The notes beneath the pieces are model-generated. The model saw nothing but the letters and a program-made list of their open reading frames with translations. It was not told the DNA's origin and did not search any database. Shown piece by piece: positions 48,470-63,138 of a stretch of 64,000 nt of DNA. Both the position numbers and the translations under genes were made by a program. This DNA is from Pristionchus mayeri (Eukaryota > Nematoda > Chromadorea > Rhabditida > Neodiplogasteridae): positions 23,195,087 to 23,259,086 of the forward strand of contig BTRK01000001.1 of the NCBI GenBank assembly GCA_036245805.1, given 5' to 3'. Numbering within the stretch: position 1 is the stretch's first letter; the number at the start of each line of letters is the position of its first letter.

Positions 48470-50264
48470 TCTCCATTCACTACGACAAGGGAGAATATTC
48501 ACCCGGAGATACGGAAAATACATTTTCGCTGTCAGAAATCATCCGCCCTAATTTGGCAACATTCCAAGAACATCGAAGTTAGCGAACTATTCTCTCTCTT
48601 TTCCCTTTGTGCTATCTTCGTCAATGAGTTCCGGGAAGTGCTGAAAGATCCTGGAATGTTAGTCTCACGAATTTTCACCTCAGAAATTTCTCAAGCCTTC
48701 TTGGTCAGCTACTCCAAGAACTTTGTAAAAGATCGATGAACCTACATCGGTTAGAGATAAAACGAAATGAGGAGAATTAATTGAAAAACTTAGCGAAATT
48801 TCTATGTTCCTGAAACTCGGACACATTAGAAGAGCTGCTTCTTGTAGGTCTCCGTTCAAGTAAGCGTGGTAGTCCTTAAGACTCCAGCCAAAATATGCTA
48901 TATTAGACTGTGGTGGAATGGAGATTCATCGGTTAATTGGACTGAATCAGAGCGAGTTGGTGAGAAATTTGAACTGTGTCTCCTCGATCCGACATTTCAT
49001 TTAGGAGCAGGAATGTATTCTACATATCGCCACAAACACTTTTATAACCATGACTTCTGTTCTGGGAATTGCTTCCTTCTGGATTCGTTCGAAGAAAAAT
49101 GGCTAGTTGTTCCAGTGGGAGTACGAACATTCTATTCCAAGTCAGCGAATCAGTCTTGTTGTTGTTTCTAATGTTTTTTCATCATTCTGTAGGTTCAAGC
49201 TGCCTCACTCATGCGACTCCTCCTACTCAAGAGGATTCGGGAGAATACAATATAAATGCACCGTTGAAATCAATAGTCCAGTAAAAAGAATCAACAAAAG
49301 GACTGAGAAGGTAATTTGGATAGCCTTTCATCTAGGAATCTTCCAGATCTGGCATCATTTATTTCTAGGAGTTCACTGTCTTTCGCCCCGTTGATCTGCG
49401 TTCAATTTGGCGTCGTTCTTACCCTGTGACAGAACATCTCGAAACAAGTTTCTTCCCATTCAAAAGTGGATCGATAACAGTGAAGGTAGTCGATCGATAG
49501 CATCAATTTCTCTTCTTTCTTCACAGGGAATTGTCCTGGGAGTGGGTTTTCTCCCAGGACAGACCATTCAAGTGGAAGCATCCATCTCCAACAAAGCTCC
49601 GCGAGTGCTGAAATATGTAGGAAATTAAAATTTACGTGGAAACAAAATTTTAAAAATTCAGATCGAAATAAAACTGATTGAATCGGCGGAGTACATTGCT
49701 GTCTATGGCTCCATAACATCTCGACGTTTGTATGATCATGTTCTTGGAAAATTCAGACAGGTGGAAAAATATTAGTAGAAAAAAATGAAGTAATAAATGA
49801 ACTATACCAGAACATTCGAGTAGCTTCGGGATCAGATTACTCATACTTGGGGGAATTTCCCATTCCCCTCTTTCATCCCATTCGCAACATTTGTCCTTTC
49901 ATCACAGTGAGATACTCATTGAAGGTAGCTCTCTTTTGACTCCTTCATGAGTGTCTTCCGTCCTTTTAGATGCGAATTTCCACTTCTTCATCCATATTCG
50001 GCACTTCTCTATCATTAAAATTTCCCGTAGACATCGGAACAATTCCGACTAAGTAAGTTTACTTTCTGATTTGAGTTTTTAATTAAATATGCATTGATTC
50101 ATTCAAGCCACTCCAATCCACGTAGCACGACAGTGACTTCACAAGCTGTTCCCCTCAAATTGGGTGACGAATCATCGGAAGTTCTCTTTCGATCTCTCTC
50201 TCAATCGACCATCGATGCTCCCGACTTCTCGAAGTACACTGATAGGAGTCCCCTCACACGTTGA
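48470..50264 (+). CDS. Arrestin-domain protein 3
   Basis: Third member of the tandem array. It starts MVDVSIHYDKGEYSPGDT, the beta1 strand of the arrestin N-lobe. It continues VSVQVSVVVLKTPAKICYIR and YSRGFGRIQYKCTVEINSPV. The inter-lobe exon EFTVFRPVDLRSIWRRSYPV leads to FFPFKSGSITVK. The C-lobe has GQTIQVEASISNKAPRVLKY, SDYSYLGEFPIPLFHPIRNI and RISTSSSIFGTSLSLKFPVD. The tail ends PDFSKYTDRSPLTR, TGA at 50262-50264. PDFSKYxDRSxLT is shared with gene 1 and so is a conserved C-terminal motif of this local clade. The long first intron (about 48524-48847) is the only odd part; its first donor is uncertain. Confidence 0.85.
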
Positions 50265-50582
50265 GATAGCCATTTGAATAGTTATAATACAGTATTCAGC
50301 AGTTTCTAGGTCAGAAGTTCATGATACCTCATTCAATCAAAAAGTTCTTTCATACGCATTGTGCAGGGTAACATGTTCCTACCTCGCTACACTGTCAATC
50401 TCAATATGTATAAATTTACTTCCTGAAATGGTTAAAATTTGATACTGTATTTTATAATTCATTTGGGAAACCATGCTCAACTAAAACTTCCCACATGTTA
50501 TGACGCAAATGAATTCACTTTACATAACTCTTGGATATCCGATAATCTCCTTCTCTTCTCTCCTCTCATTTCATTCTCCTCG

Positions 50583-52927
50583 ATGAACTCGTACCGGGTG
50601 GTTCGTCCTCTCTCCCTCCTCTCCCTCATTCTATTGGTAAGTCCTCCCACTCCCAATCTACTCTACTCCTCCTTCAGTCTCACCTCGTGGCCAGTTCCCT
50701 CCCCTCACCTCCCTTCATTCCTCTTCCTCCCGTAGTCTCTTCCCCTTGTGTCGATCTCTTCTCCCACTTCTGTAAGGACGGAGTCAACGAGTGAGTTTTC
50801 ATCTCTTTCCATATCTTCTATCTTCTCATTCAGTGATCGACTCGAATGGCTGGAGACTATCCTCGCTGAGAATGGAGACCAATATGATGAGATTAAGGTA
50901 TGATTATCGATTGATTTGCTATGAGAGAATTGTTCACTTGAGACGGAGTTGAAGCTGGCCCATGGATCTCTAAGGATCAGCGAAGAACTCGATCCCGAAG
51001 ATCAGATAATTAGGTTGAAGGGAGAGGAGAAGACGAAGGAGCAGATAGAGGAATTGATCAAGAAGGAGTCAGTTGAAGGGGAGAGATGATTACTCCTTCT
51101 CTCTCTCTGCAGATGCTCTGACTTTTCTTGTCTCGAGAAGTACTACGAACCCCTCTACACTTTCTTCTACGTATATGCCAATGGATACGAAGGTACGAAA
51201 GGAGATCTCTTCTCTTGGAAGCAATCCATTCGATTGAGGGAGTGACGATAAGGGGAAGCGAGCCATTCGAGCACTCGAATATATGAATCGATTCAAGGTG
51301 GTTCTCAATCACTCAGAGGGGGGAGATGGGGGGAAATGGCAGAATGATGAGGACGAGGAGGGATTCGCTGCCCGTATTCACATGGTCGCCACTTCTCTCC
51401 ATCGAGTCAGGAGATACGGAAAGATGGTGAGCAACTCGTGACCAGCTCGTCCTTTATTTGGCCGTATTTGTTATCATTGTATCATTTTCTAGATGCCCTC
51501 TATGTTCTACAACATGCTTCTGGAACGCTGATGGGGGAATTCACTGATGGGATGGGGGAATTCTTCATTCACTGATGGGGGAATTCTTCAGAAGACCGCA
51601 GCTAGAGTCCCTCAGACTGAACTGCTCAGTCTCACGTACATCGATATCCTGAAGGAAGAATGGGCAAAGATGAAGGTGAGAAGGAATGGATTGAGATGGG
51701 AGAGGGTCTCCTTCCACCAGGCTCCCGAAGACGACAACGTCGAAGAAGCTCTCCTCTTCTACAGAGATGCCTACAGGAAGGGGAAGGATCTGTGGTACTC
51801 CCTCCCTCTCGAATTGATTAGTGATGATGTCATCCCAGGATGCCTTTCGGGCCTCACACTGCCACGATTCTCGCCCATGTGAGTGCCCTCCACGAGATCA
51901 ACCTGCGATATCCACAGTGAGCGAATCACGATGCACTTTGACATGCTTAGTTCAGGTTGAACTTTGGTCTTTCATTCATTTCTTGCAGTGATATTCTCGA
52001 CCTCACCTCGCCCAGTCTCGACTTCAGCAAAGAAAGATTCTTGCGTGTGATCGAGAAAGCAGTGAGTAGATTGTTTGAGTCCCCCTCAGTTGATCTTTGA
52101 TCTTTTGAGGATCGTCTAGTACTTCCTGAGTCCTTCCTGGTCGAATCTGTGTACAGAACGGACGACAAGAATGTGAGTGACGTCACTCCTCTCTCCTCTT
52201 CATCCCCTTCAGATGGGTCTTCTCGCATTTCGAATCGCCCAAGTGATGCTGAGAAGGGCTTTCCAGTCTGGAACGGTGCACTCATCCAATTATCTGTGAT
52301 CTTATTCCCCCCTCAGGATCTCGTGAAGCACATGCAAGATGACATCGAGAAATGCACTACTCTTCAGTTCCGAGAGACTTACTTCAATATAGTTAGTGGA
52401 CACATCTAATTAATTTAAAATCAAGAATATCTTACAGTACAATAAGAAACACACTTCGAGAAAAAACGCTGAGGATATCTACTTCATGGTTGGGAGTCCA
52501 TCGATCCTTCTTCTATTCTCCCTTTGCAGGCAGTACAAGCTGCACTCAGGACAATCAACAAGGTTCAGTCGATTGATTGGACACTAATGAGATGCATTTC
52601 TAGAATGGATACGAGAAGGAAGTAGTCAGGGATTTCTACAGGAGACTTGCACTCGATCACTGCCACAATGAGAAGGATGGAGCTTATCTGGTGGGCATTC
52701 ACTCAATCGATGGCTAATGATGACGTCACAGGTGAATGGGGCAGCTCGCTTCTTCAATCCATTCACTGAGGCATTCGAGTGCAAGGAAGGAGACAAGCTC
52801 CATTTTGTAGAGAGTGTAAGCTTGTTTCCCTTGTGAGGAGTGATTGATGAAGGGGCGGGAACCTTTGTAGAACTGTCTCCCTCTGGGATCTTCCAATATC
52901 CAACGTCGTTCGTCCTACGATCTCTGA
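50583..52927 (+). CDS. M13 (neprilysin)-like protein lacking a visible HExxH
   Basis: The start at 50583 gives a hydrophobic N-terminus, YRVVRPLSLLSLILL. An M13-like opening, SSPCVDLFSHFCKDGVN, follows, corresponding to CxDFYxYxC in neprilysins. The body is helical, for example DRLEWLETILAENGDQYDEI and EALLFYRDAYRKGKDLWYSL. The C-terminal part matches the M13 end: AVQAALRTINKNGYEKEV, DFYRRLALDHCHN, VNGAARFFNPFTEAFECKEG and NCLPLGSS. The stop is TGA at 52925-52927. I do not find HExxH or the ExxxD zinc-ligand motif between them, so this looks like a catalytically dead M13 homologue. Exon choice around 51490-51600 is unsure because a short repeat lies at the junction. Confidence 0.6.
51520..51594. 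repeat. Short direct repeats of ATGGGGGAATTC at an exon junction
   Basis: Three copies of a unit built on GATGGGGGAATTC(TTCA) run up to the acceptor TTCTTCAG of the M13-like gene. The unit spacing is irregular. Confidence 0.85.
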
Positions 52928-53399
52928 TTGAATTGAAGCGGAAAATCGAGACCATCGATAGCAATTGATAAACCGTTTCTATAATCTAAGCAAGTTTATG
53001 CTGTTCCCACTTCGGAAAGCCATCTTTATCTGTATATACATATGACGAATTAGGATTACGTGCGAGGGAACTACACAATCAACCTCGAGTGGGGTGGATC
53101 GAGAGAGATCAAACATCAAGGACTGCACTCAACCTCGGAGGGACCTTCAGTGTAGCTCGAGTGGGAATCCGAAGGAGTTGTGAAAGAGTGCTTTGACCTA
53201 CCAATCAATTGACTAGGAGATTATCACATTCACGTGTTTACTCTCAACATTCGAATATGTTCAATGTAAAACGTTAGCAAATTATGTGATGTGTTTAAAT
53301 TGTTTTGCCAAATTCATGAGATATCAGAATCCATAATCTGTTGGAATTACATGTGCGGTGAGGTGATGTTCTAAATGAATCTTCAGTTCCCGGAGATAT

Positions 53400-56467
<3,068 letters not shown>

Positions 56468-57075
56468 GCCTATTAAATAATAATTTACAAGATCATCATT
56501 TTAAATATCAATGAGTGAAATAGGATTATGGCAAAAGGGAATATACACAGAAGAGGAGAAAATAGAATGGCGCGGGAAAGGATAGATGGGGAAGGAGATA
56601 GATAGGATGGTGAGGGAAGGGAGGGAGACATCAATCTATCGGACATGAAGACGATCTCATCACATTTGTCACAGGAAGGCGACGAATAATTTCATACGTG
56701 GAGAAGTGCCAGAAGATATCCATTAGCAGCTCCACGTTTCTTTATGAAAGAGCTTTGTGATTATGAATTTGAATAATGTCTTCCCCGTATTTTGAAAGCC
56801 CAAATGATTTTGGAATCGTAATATGGCTGTGTTTGTCGTGTTTTCTATCATTTCTATCCAATATTACCCCCCCCCCCTACGTAATCTTCCATGCTTGTGA
56901 TTAGAGTAAATGGTCTAGAATGCATCCTGACCCTCCTCCCTCCCATCTGTCATTGCAAGAACACTTAGAGGGAAGAAAGAGAGAAGAGAGAAAAAGGTAG
57001 AATAACCCATTCTTTCAATCATCTCTCGAGTCCTCGCGCGTCCCTTTCCATTCTCGCTCTCTGAACACTTTAGAG
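56468..57075. other. Divergent promoter region, zinc-finger and arrestin gene 4
   Basis: No exon is supported. It holds the E2F-type site and a run of about 9-10 C near 56867-56876. Unlike arrestin genes 1-3, I see no TGACGTCA here. Confidence 0.5.
56569..56580. promoter_or_regulatory. E2F-type site GGCGCGGGAAAG
   Basis: GGCGCGGGAAA about 100 bp upstream of the zinc-finger start codon. Same core as the site near BAF. Function inferred. Confidence 0.4.
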
Positions 57076-58633
57076 ATGATAATAACAATCGAGTACGACA
57101 AAGACGAGTATTCCCCAGGAGAAACAGTGAGTCACTTTCATTTCGATTCAATTACACTTTCGATTGTCAAATTTGTTTTTAATTTCCTATATTTTCTTCA
57201 AGCTCAATAAAAAAGAATAATTATATATATGATACTTTTCTTAACCGATCTCTTTCTCTAACAAGTATTCCATTCGTTGCATCTTCTCAGGTGAGTGCCC
57301 TAATCAGAGTGAGGGATGTGGATTGTGGAGTGAAAGCGAAGTCGATCTTCCTCTCAGTCAATGGATTTGCCATTGTTCGATTCCCCGCCCCCGATGAATC
57401 GACTTGCTCTGCCCGTCACTCGTATATCTCACTATCGGAGAGACTATGGAGTCCTCCCAATGGAGAGAAATGGAGTGAACTACCAGTGGGAAGCCACTCA
57501 TTCACTCACAGGTCAGAGACAATGAGATCAAGTGATTTATCCTCGATCAAGTACAAGGGAAAAGGGGTCTAATCCCGTGATGGTGTTCAGATTCCTTCTG
57601 CCTATCGATTGTGATTCTTCCTTCCGTCGGAGTGAAATGAGTCAGAGTGATCTGAAGGCTAAGATCAGATACAACTGCACAGTCACAGTCGAGAGATCGG
57701 GATTGAGAAGGAACAAAAGACACTCGAAGGTGCGCGAGATCTCATTGCATCGAAGGAAGGAAGGGATGCAGAAGTTCATCGTCGTCAGCAATTACTCTGA
57801 AGGGAACAATCGAAGTCGAATTCCTTCTCCTGTCAGCGGAATTTTGACTATCAATTTCTTCCCCTTCAAGAAAGGCCAAATTGAGGCAACTGTATGCATC
57901 TCCTCTTCGACTGTGATAATAGAATAATGCAGGCATCAGTGCTCAAATACGCATACTTCCCTGGGGAGAAAATCATCGTGAATGCTACGATAAATAACAA
58001 ATCGCCCAGGACCATCACATCGGTAGAGATGTCTCTAATTCGTTTCAATAAATGGTCTAAGGTGGAATTGGCGCTCATTGAGCACAGTGTGTATCAAGCT
58101 TGCAAGTGGAATGGGAAGAAAATTCGCCAGTTCTTCCAAAGGAGCGATACGAATGAATTAAAAAGGATGAAAGAGGTGAAAGATAAGTTGGCCGGAGTAA
58201 TTCAACGTTTCACTTGTAGAAGTTGGACGTGGTGAGTGGTAGTGAGTATGCCTACTCGCGAGATTTCCCCATCCCTTCATTCAACCCTCGATACAACAAA
58301 TGGAAATTCATCGAAGTGAAGTACTACCTCGAGGTTCGCATTTTGATTCTCGTGCACATTCATCATAGCTGACCTCAGGTCCGGGTTGGTGTCTCCTCTC
58401 TCAATCTCTTCGGTACTTTTCTCACTCTGCTCATCCCCATTTATATTGAAATGGACACGTAAGAACTCACCAAGAATTCAAGCAGAGATTATGATCACAG
58501 ACGAGCGGAAGGACCAACTAGGAAATATGCAGAGGAAGAGGATACACGAAAGGAAGAAAGTTTCGATTCTCAATTTAATTATAGCTTAGAAGATCACGAC
58601 GAGAAGACACATTTGTTGGGTGAATGTGCATGA
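57076..58633 (+). CDS. Arrestin-domain protein 4 (dispersed copy)
   Basis: Diverged paralogue of the array. It starts MIITIEYDKDEYSPGET, then VSALIRVRDVDCGVKAKSIF, KAKIRYNCTVTVER and FFPFKKGQIEAT. The C-lobe has LKYAYFPGEKIIVNATINNK and SEYAYSRDFPIPSFNP, followed by VRVGVSSLNLFGTFLTLLIP. A basic insertion follows the C-lobe start, around NELKRMKEVKDK. The last exon is provisional: one acceptor (ATCACAG) gives a tail ending LLGECA and TGA at 58631-58633; another acceptor in a different phase stops earlier. A polyadenylation signal AATAAA lies near 58777. The gene stands alone, separated from genes 1-3 by about 6.8 kb, and lacks their CRE. Confidence 0.75.
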
Positions 58634-59025
58634 ACGAACTGTTTTAGGAATTTCATATCCTATACTTCCGCGATATAATCCATTGTTTCTCGCATATCAT
58701 CCTAATGACATCTCACCCTCTCCCCCATTCCCGTCTTTCTCGCACTGTATGTATTGAATACAGTATTCGAAGATCAATAAATTCATTTTCGAATACAACA
58801 TGCAACAATAATAATACAACCGACGTCAGAAATATGAAAGTTATTTAAGTTCCTAGTAATGAAGTGTGAAGTTAAGAACGATCAATGAAAATGGAGAAAA
58901 AAACCTAGAACTCACGAACGAGAAAGATACTGTGCAATAACAAAACATGTTAGGAACAGAAGAAACGAGACCAGTAGAGTGGTAGATCAAACGGGTATCA
59001 ATCAACAATAAATGAATCCTATGGC

Positions 59026-62000
59026 TTACGCATTCGACAGATGGGAAGCGAGAGTGCTCGCTCGAGTCTGCAGCTCCTCTGCAAGGCATCTCATTTGGAT
59101 ATTACACTAAATACATTACTAATATGCCATATTCTCGGATGAACTTATTTTTCGCTTTCAAATATTTGACTATGAATGAGTGGCGTACCAGTCTTCTGTT
59201 CAATCCACGCGAGTGATCCCATCTGTTTCTGCAGTATCAGACACACTTGGTCCAAATTCGTCGACTCGGCACACGCATCAGCAGTCTCGTGTGCAGATCG
59301 GAGAGAAGACAACTGAGGGAGAAGAGATTAGATATCCCATCATTCCCCTGACAACTATGGTCCTGAATAGAGTGCCTACGTGTTTGACGATGTCCTCGAT
59401 GTCGCTCTCTACATTCTTCGTCTGCGAGTCCACCGTAGTGAGGAGATTCATGCTGAGAGAGAGGAGTTGACTACTCACATTAAATAAGATACACACTATT
59501 TTTTCGGTGACATCCATTCGCTAGCCTTTACAAAGATGAGAAGAAAGATACAGCAAATATCACTTGGTTTCCGAACTGGCAAGACTACCGGAAACACTGA
59601 CATATTGTGTCTCTGCACATCAGCAGCCGTCGCACAGCTCATGTCCAGGGGAAGAGGCCGATCCTGCAAATATAAGAAACTAGAATATTTTCGCTGGATC
59701 GCACAGTTATCATGAATACGATACTTATCCACCAAATCAAAGAAAAAGATTGCCATAGTATAGTACATAATACGTACCTGATCGGACCACTCGGGCAGTC
59801 TCAACTTCTCCTCCAAATCCTTCACCATCTGCTCCAGTTCTGCAATTACCATTCATCTCCCATCCCCTCCTACTCCCTCCATCCCTCTACCGTACCCTTG
59901 TTCTGGTTCTCGATGAAATCGATATTGTGGTTGATCTGATCTCGCGAATCTTCGAGTGTGCGCAATTCGTCATCAACTGCCAGGATCTACAGAAGTGCCT
60001 TTTAAAACTGAGCCTTTCAATCTAAAGTGAGTAACTGGCTGACCCTCGCTTCGTTCTCCCTCACCACTCGATCGTACGCATTCACTTCCACTGCCTGCAA
60101 TCATCCATCTTCCTCCTCCTCTCCTTTCCTCCCCCCTCTCCCTCTCCCTCACCTGGGACAGGAACATCTTCTCCTGTGCATCCAGATCCGTCGTCAGTCC
60201 ATTCACGATCGTCTCCAGTTCCCCGTACAGCAGGGGCGTCGCAGTCGAGATGGCCGTCAGAGTGGGTGCAGTAGTGGTCCCTCCTGCTGCAGTTGTTGCC
60301 GTCGAGGCTGTCGACGACCCTCCAACAAACAACTTCAGAGATATTAATATCACAGGGATATTCGTAATGCAAATCGGAAATGTCATGACAAAACTTGGTG
60401 TCTACTACTTGAGATATGCTCACGGGTCGTGAACATCGCGCAAAAGAAATTTGGTCAGCAACTGGTGCTTGCTTGTGCCTTTAAGCATTAGTTATTAGCA
60501 ATATTAGATGATCAATATACAACACAAGTAGATTAAACTATTCTTGGCCCGTCCCTCCACTCACCGATAGTCAACGGAGTCGCAGTCGTAGTCGTCGGCT
60601 TAGTCGCTCTGCAAACAACTCACTCATCTTACTATGGTTGTGAAATATTTCAATCGAGTGATCCTTCATTTTAACATCCATTTCATGTGTGTGGTAGTTG
60701 GGTAATATGATGATTGAACTGGCCACAAATATTGCAATACGAAAAGAGAAATCACGATGGATCAAATACTAGTGGATGAGTATCAGTAGAAACAACAGAC
60801 CCGAAGAGTAGTCCAGCAGCAGATGACGTGGTCGTCGTAGTCGTCGCTCCAGAAGCAGAAGACGTCGTCGACGAGGAAGTCCCGAATAGACCCTGCAAAA
60901 ATAGTATTAATAACTCACGGTTAGACTTTGAATGGTGACGTAACCGGTTATAACAGTTTGCTCGTAACAGGTTGCGAAAACTCATTCGTAACAAGTCACG
61001 AATCAAGTGAGCGGTTATGAGAGTGGGTGCGACAAATCTTTCAAATATGTTTCATAGCAAAAAGACCTCAAAGCCCCAAAGATCGTGCTCAATTTCGTAG
61101 CCGGTTACGAGATAAATAAATAACCAGTTACGAAGCCGCTTCAATAACAGTGAAAATTAAAATGAGTGGTTGGAAAATTCGATCGTAACTGGCCATTTTG
61201 TTACTGAACTGTTACTTTTCAAAGTCTACTCACGGTAAATAAGATTGCATTCAATGCAACTCTCTGCTATTTGAGGGAATAAATCAATAATAGTAATAAT
61301 GAGGCTACAGTAGTGGGGGCGGTGGTTGTCGTGGCGGGAGCGGCAGTTCCGAAGAGGGAAGCTGCTGCAGTCGTCGCCTTCGTCGTCGGGGCTGCAAAAA
61401 TTGAGAATATTTCAGTGGAATGAATAAATGCTTGAGTGGAGTGTCAGAGATAACTCTCACTTCCGAATAGCGGTGCAGCTGCAGCTGCAGTGGTGGCTGC
61501 AGCTGAGACTGCAGGGGCAGCCCCGAAGAGAGGAGCAGCGACTGAAGAGGAGGCTGCAGCAGTGGGGGCAGGGGCTGCGGGAGTCACTCCGAAGAGACCG
61601 CCAGTCGATGCAGCTGCAAACAACGACCAGGTAAAAGCAGTGCTGCCCCTTCCGTGTAATTGTTTCATTAACATAGCAATCAACTATCGACTCGATCCAA
61701 TCGATTTTCGTTTCTTGCATACCCCCGAATATTAACTTCTTGACATCTCAATCCCAACTAACTAAATGAATCAATCAATCAAAAAACCACTAAAAATTTC
61801 GTTTAAAAGTGATCATATGATTTTTTTAAACAAGGTGACTTCGAAAATAAAATTTTCTCAAACTACAGCCCAGCTTTCAATCAGGAAAGCTCGATCTCCA
61901 CAATTCCACCCACCTGCAGTAGGTGCAGCAGTGGTCGTGGGTGTTCCAAAGAGACCCCCTGCAGCTGCAGCTGGTTTCGCCCCGAAGAGACCACCCGATG

Positions 62001-62897
62001 CTGCAGGAGCTGCAGTCGAAGGAGTCCCGAAGAGAGAAGGCGCAGCTGAAACAAACATAATTCGGAATGAAGCATTCGAAATACTCACAGGTGGTCGTTG
62101 CAGCAGGTGCAGCAGGTGCAGCTGTTCCGAATAGTCCTCCTGCTGCAGGGGCTGCCGTCGCGGCAGGGGCTCCGAAGAGTGCTGCAGCAGGAGCAGCAGG
62201 AGCAGCTGCAGTGGTCGTAGCCCCGAAGAGCCCTCCTGTAGCGGGGGCCGAGGCAGTAGTAGTGGCAGGAGCTCCGAAGAGTCCTGCTACAGGGGCTGCA
62301 GTCGAGGTCGTAGCTCCGAAGAGTCCTCCGGTCGAAGGTGCAGCAGCAGTGGCAGCAGGCGTGCCACCGAACAGAGAAATTGCTGCAATTTAACACATGC
62401 AATGGTTCATATGATATGGAACACTGATGTGAATAGAGCATTCTCCCATTGCGTCTATTCGAAAGATGCAACTGACCAGCAGGGGCTGCAGCAGGGGCGG
62501 TCGTGGCTGCACCGAAGATACCGCCTGCAGCTCCCGTCGTCGCCGGAGCTGCAGAATATATATTAAACTCAGAATTTAGATATAATCTATAAATTTGTTA
62601 ATCATGAGATAGAGACAAGTTTAACGGGCTTCATCTCACCACCTCCGAAGAGTCCTCCACTGGGGGCAGCTGTCGTAGGTGCTGCAGTCGCTCCGAAGAG
62701 ACCGCTTGTAGGGGCAGATGCAGTCGTAGTGGCAGGAGCACCTCCTCAATTCACAACTATTTAGAAATATATTTCTGGTAAAAAATATCGCAAACAATGA
62801 ACAACAAAGTTGCACCCATTTCATAATCAATGTTGCAATATAACATATATCACGTGTATCACGAGTCAGTGGATGAAAAATTACCACCCGGGAACAT
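59026..62897 (-). CDS. npp-11: FG nucleoporin Nup62 (NPP-11-like)
   Basis: The start at 62897 lies in a tiny exon MFPG, which joins in phase to GGAPATTTASAPTSGLFGAT. Many small exons give Ala/Thr/Pro-rich FG repeats of LFG type (for example GGLFGTPTTTAAPTAG, PLFGAAPAVSAA). The C-terminal Nsp1/Nup62 coiled coil follows: LYGELETIVNGLTTDLDAQE with KMFLSQ, VNAYDRVVRENEARILAVDD, ELRTLEDSRDQINHN, ELEQMVKDLEEKLRLPEWSD and DMSCATAADVQRH. It ends TLASHLSNA, TAA at 59026-59028. Nup62 sits in the central channel of the nuclear pore and anchors the Nup54-Nup58 trimer through this coiled coil. The repeats here are LFG rather than FxFG. Exons in 60420-61420 are interleaved with repeat DNA and less sure. 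Confidence 0.88.
60925..61245. repeat. Cluster of degenerate CGGTTAC/GTAACC repeats in a Nup62 intron
   Basis: Multiple short inverted and direct copies around TAACCGGTTA, GCCGGTTACGAG, ACCAGTTACGAAG and GTAACTGGCC, about 320 bp in all. It looks like a decayed foldback or MITE. Confidence 0.6.
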
Positions 62898-63138
62898 TAA
62901 AAAAAAATTGTTCCTAATTTCACCTATATTGTAGCGTTAGAATACCCTAGACATAAGTTTTCAAAAAATAGGGGTCATAGGTCCCAGAGCCGGCTTTCAG
63001 GAATTTTCCGGTTTTGAACCCGGCTACGCTGTATTTCAGCTCCCAGATGAGCTAGAGAGATGTCATTGGGCTCAAAATGTTCGGAATATTATTTCCAGAA
63101 TCTTTTCTGTTTAAAGTATGTTTGAAAACCCTGAGAGA

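Noticed and set aside
62067..62393. Plus-strand Ala/Pro/Val-rich frame
   Set aside because: Reverse reading of Nup62 FG exons; the minus-strand frame has LFG motifs and splice sites.
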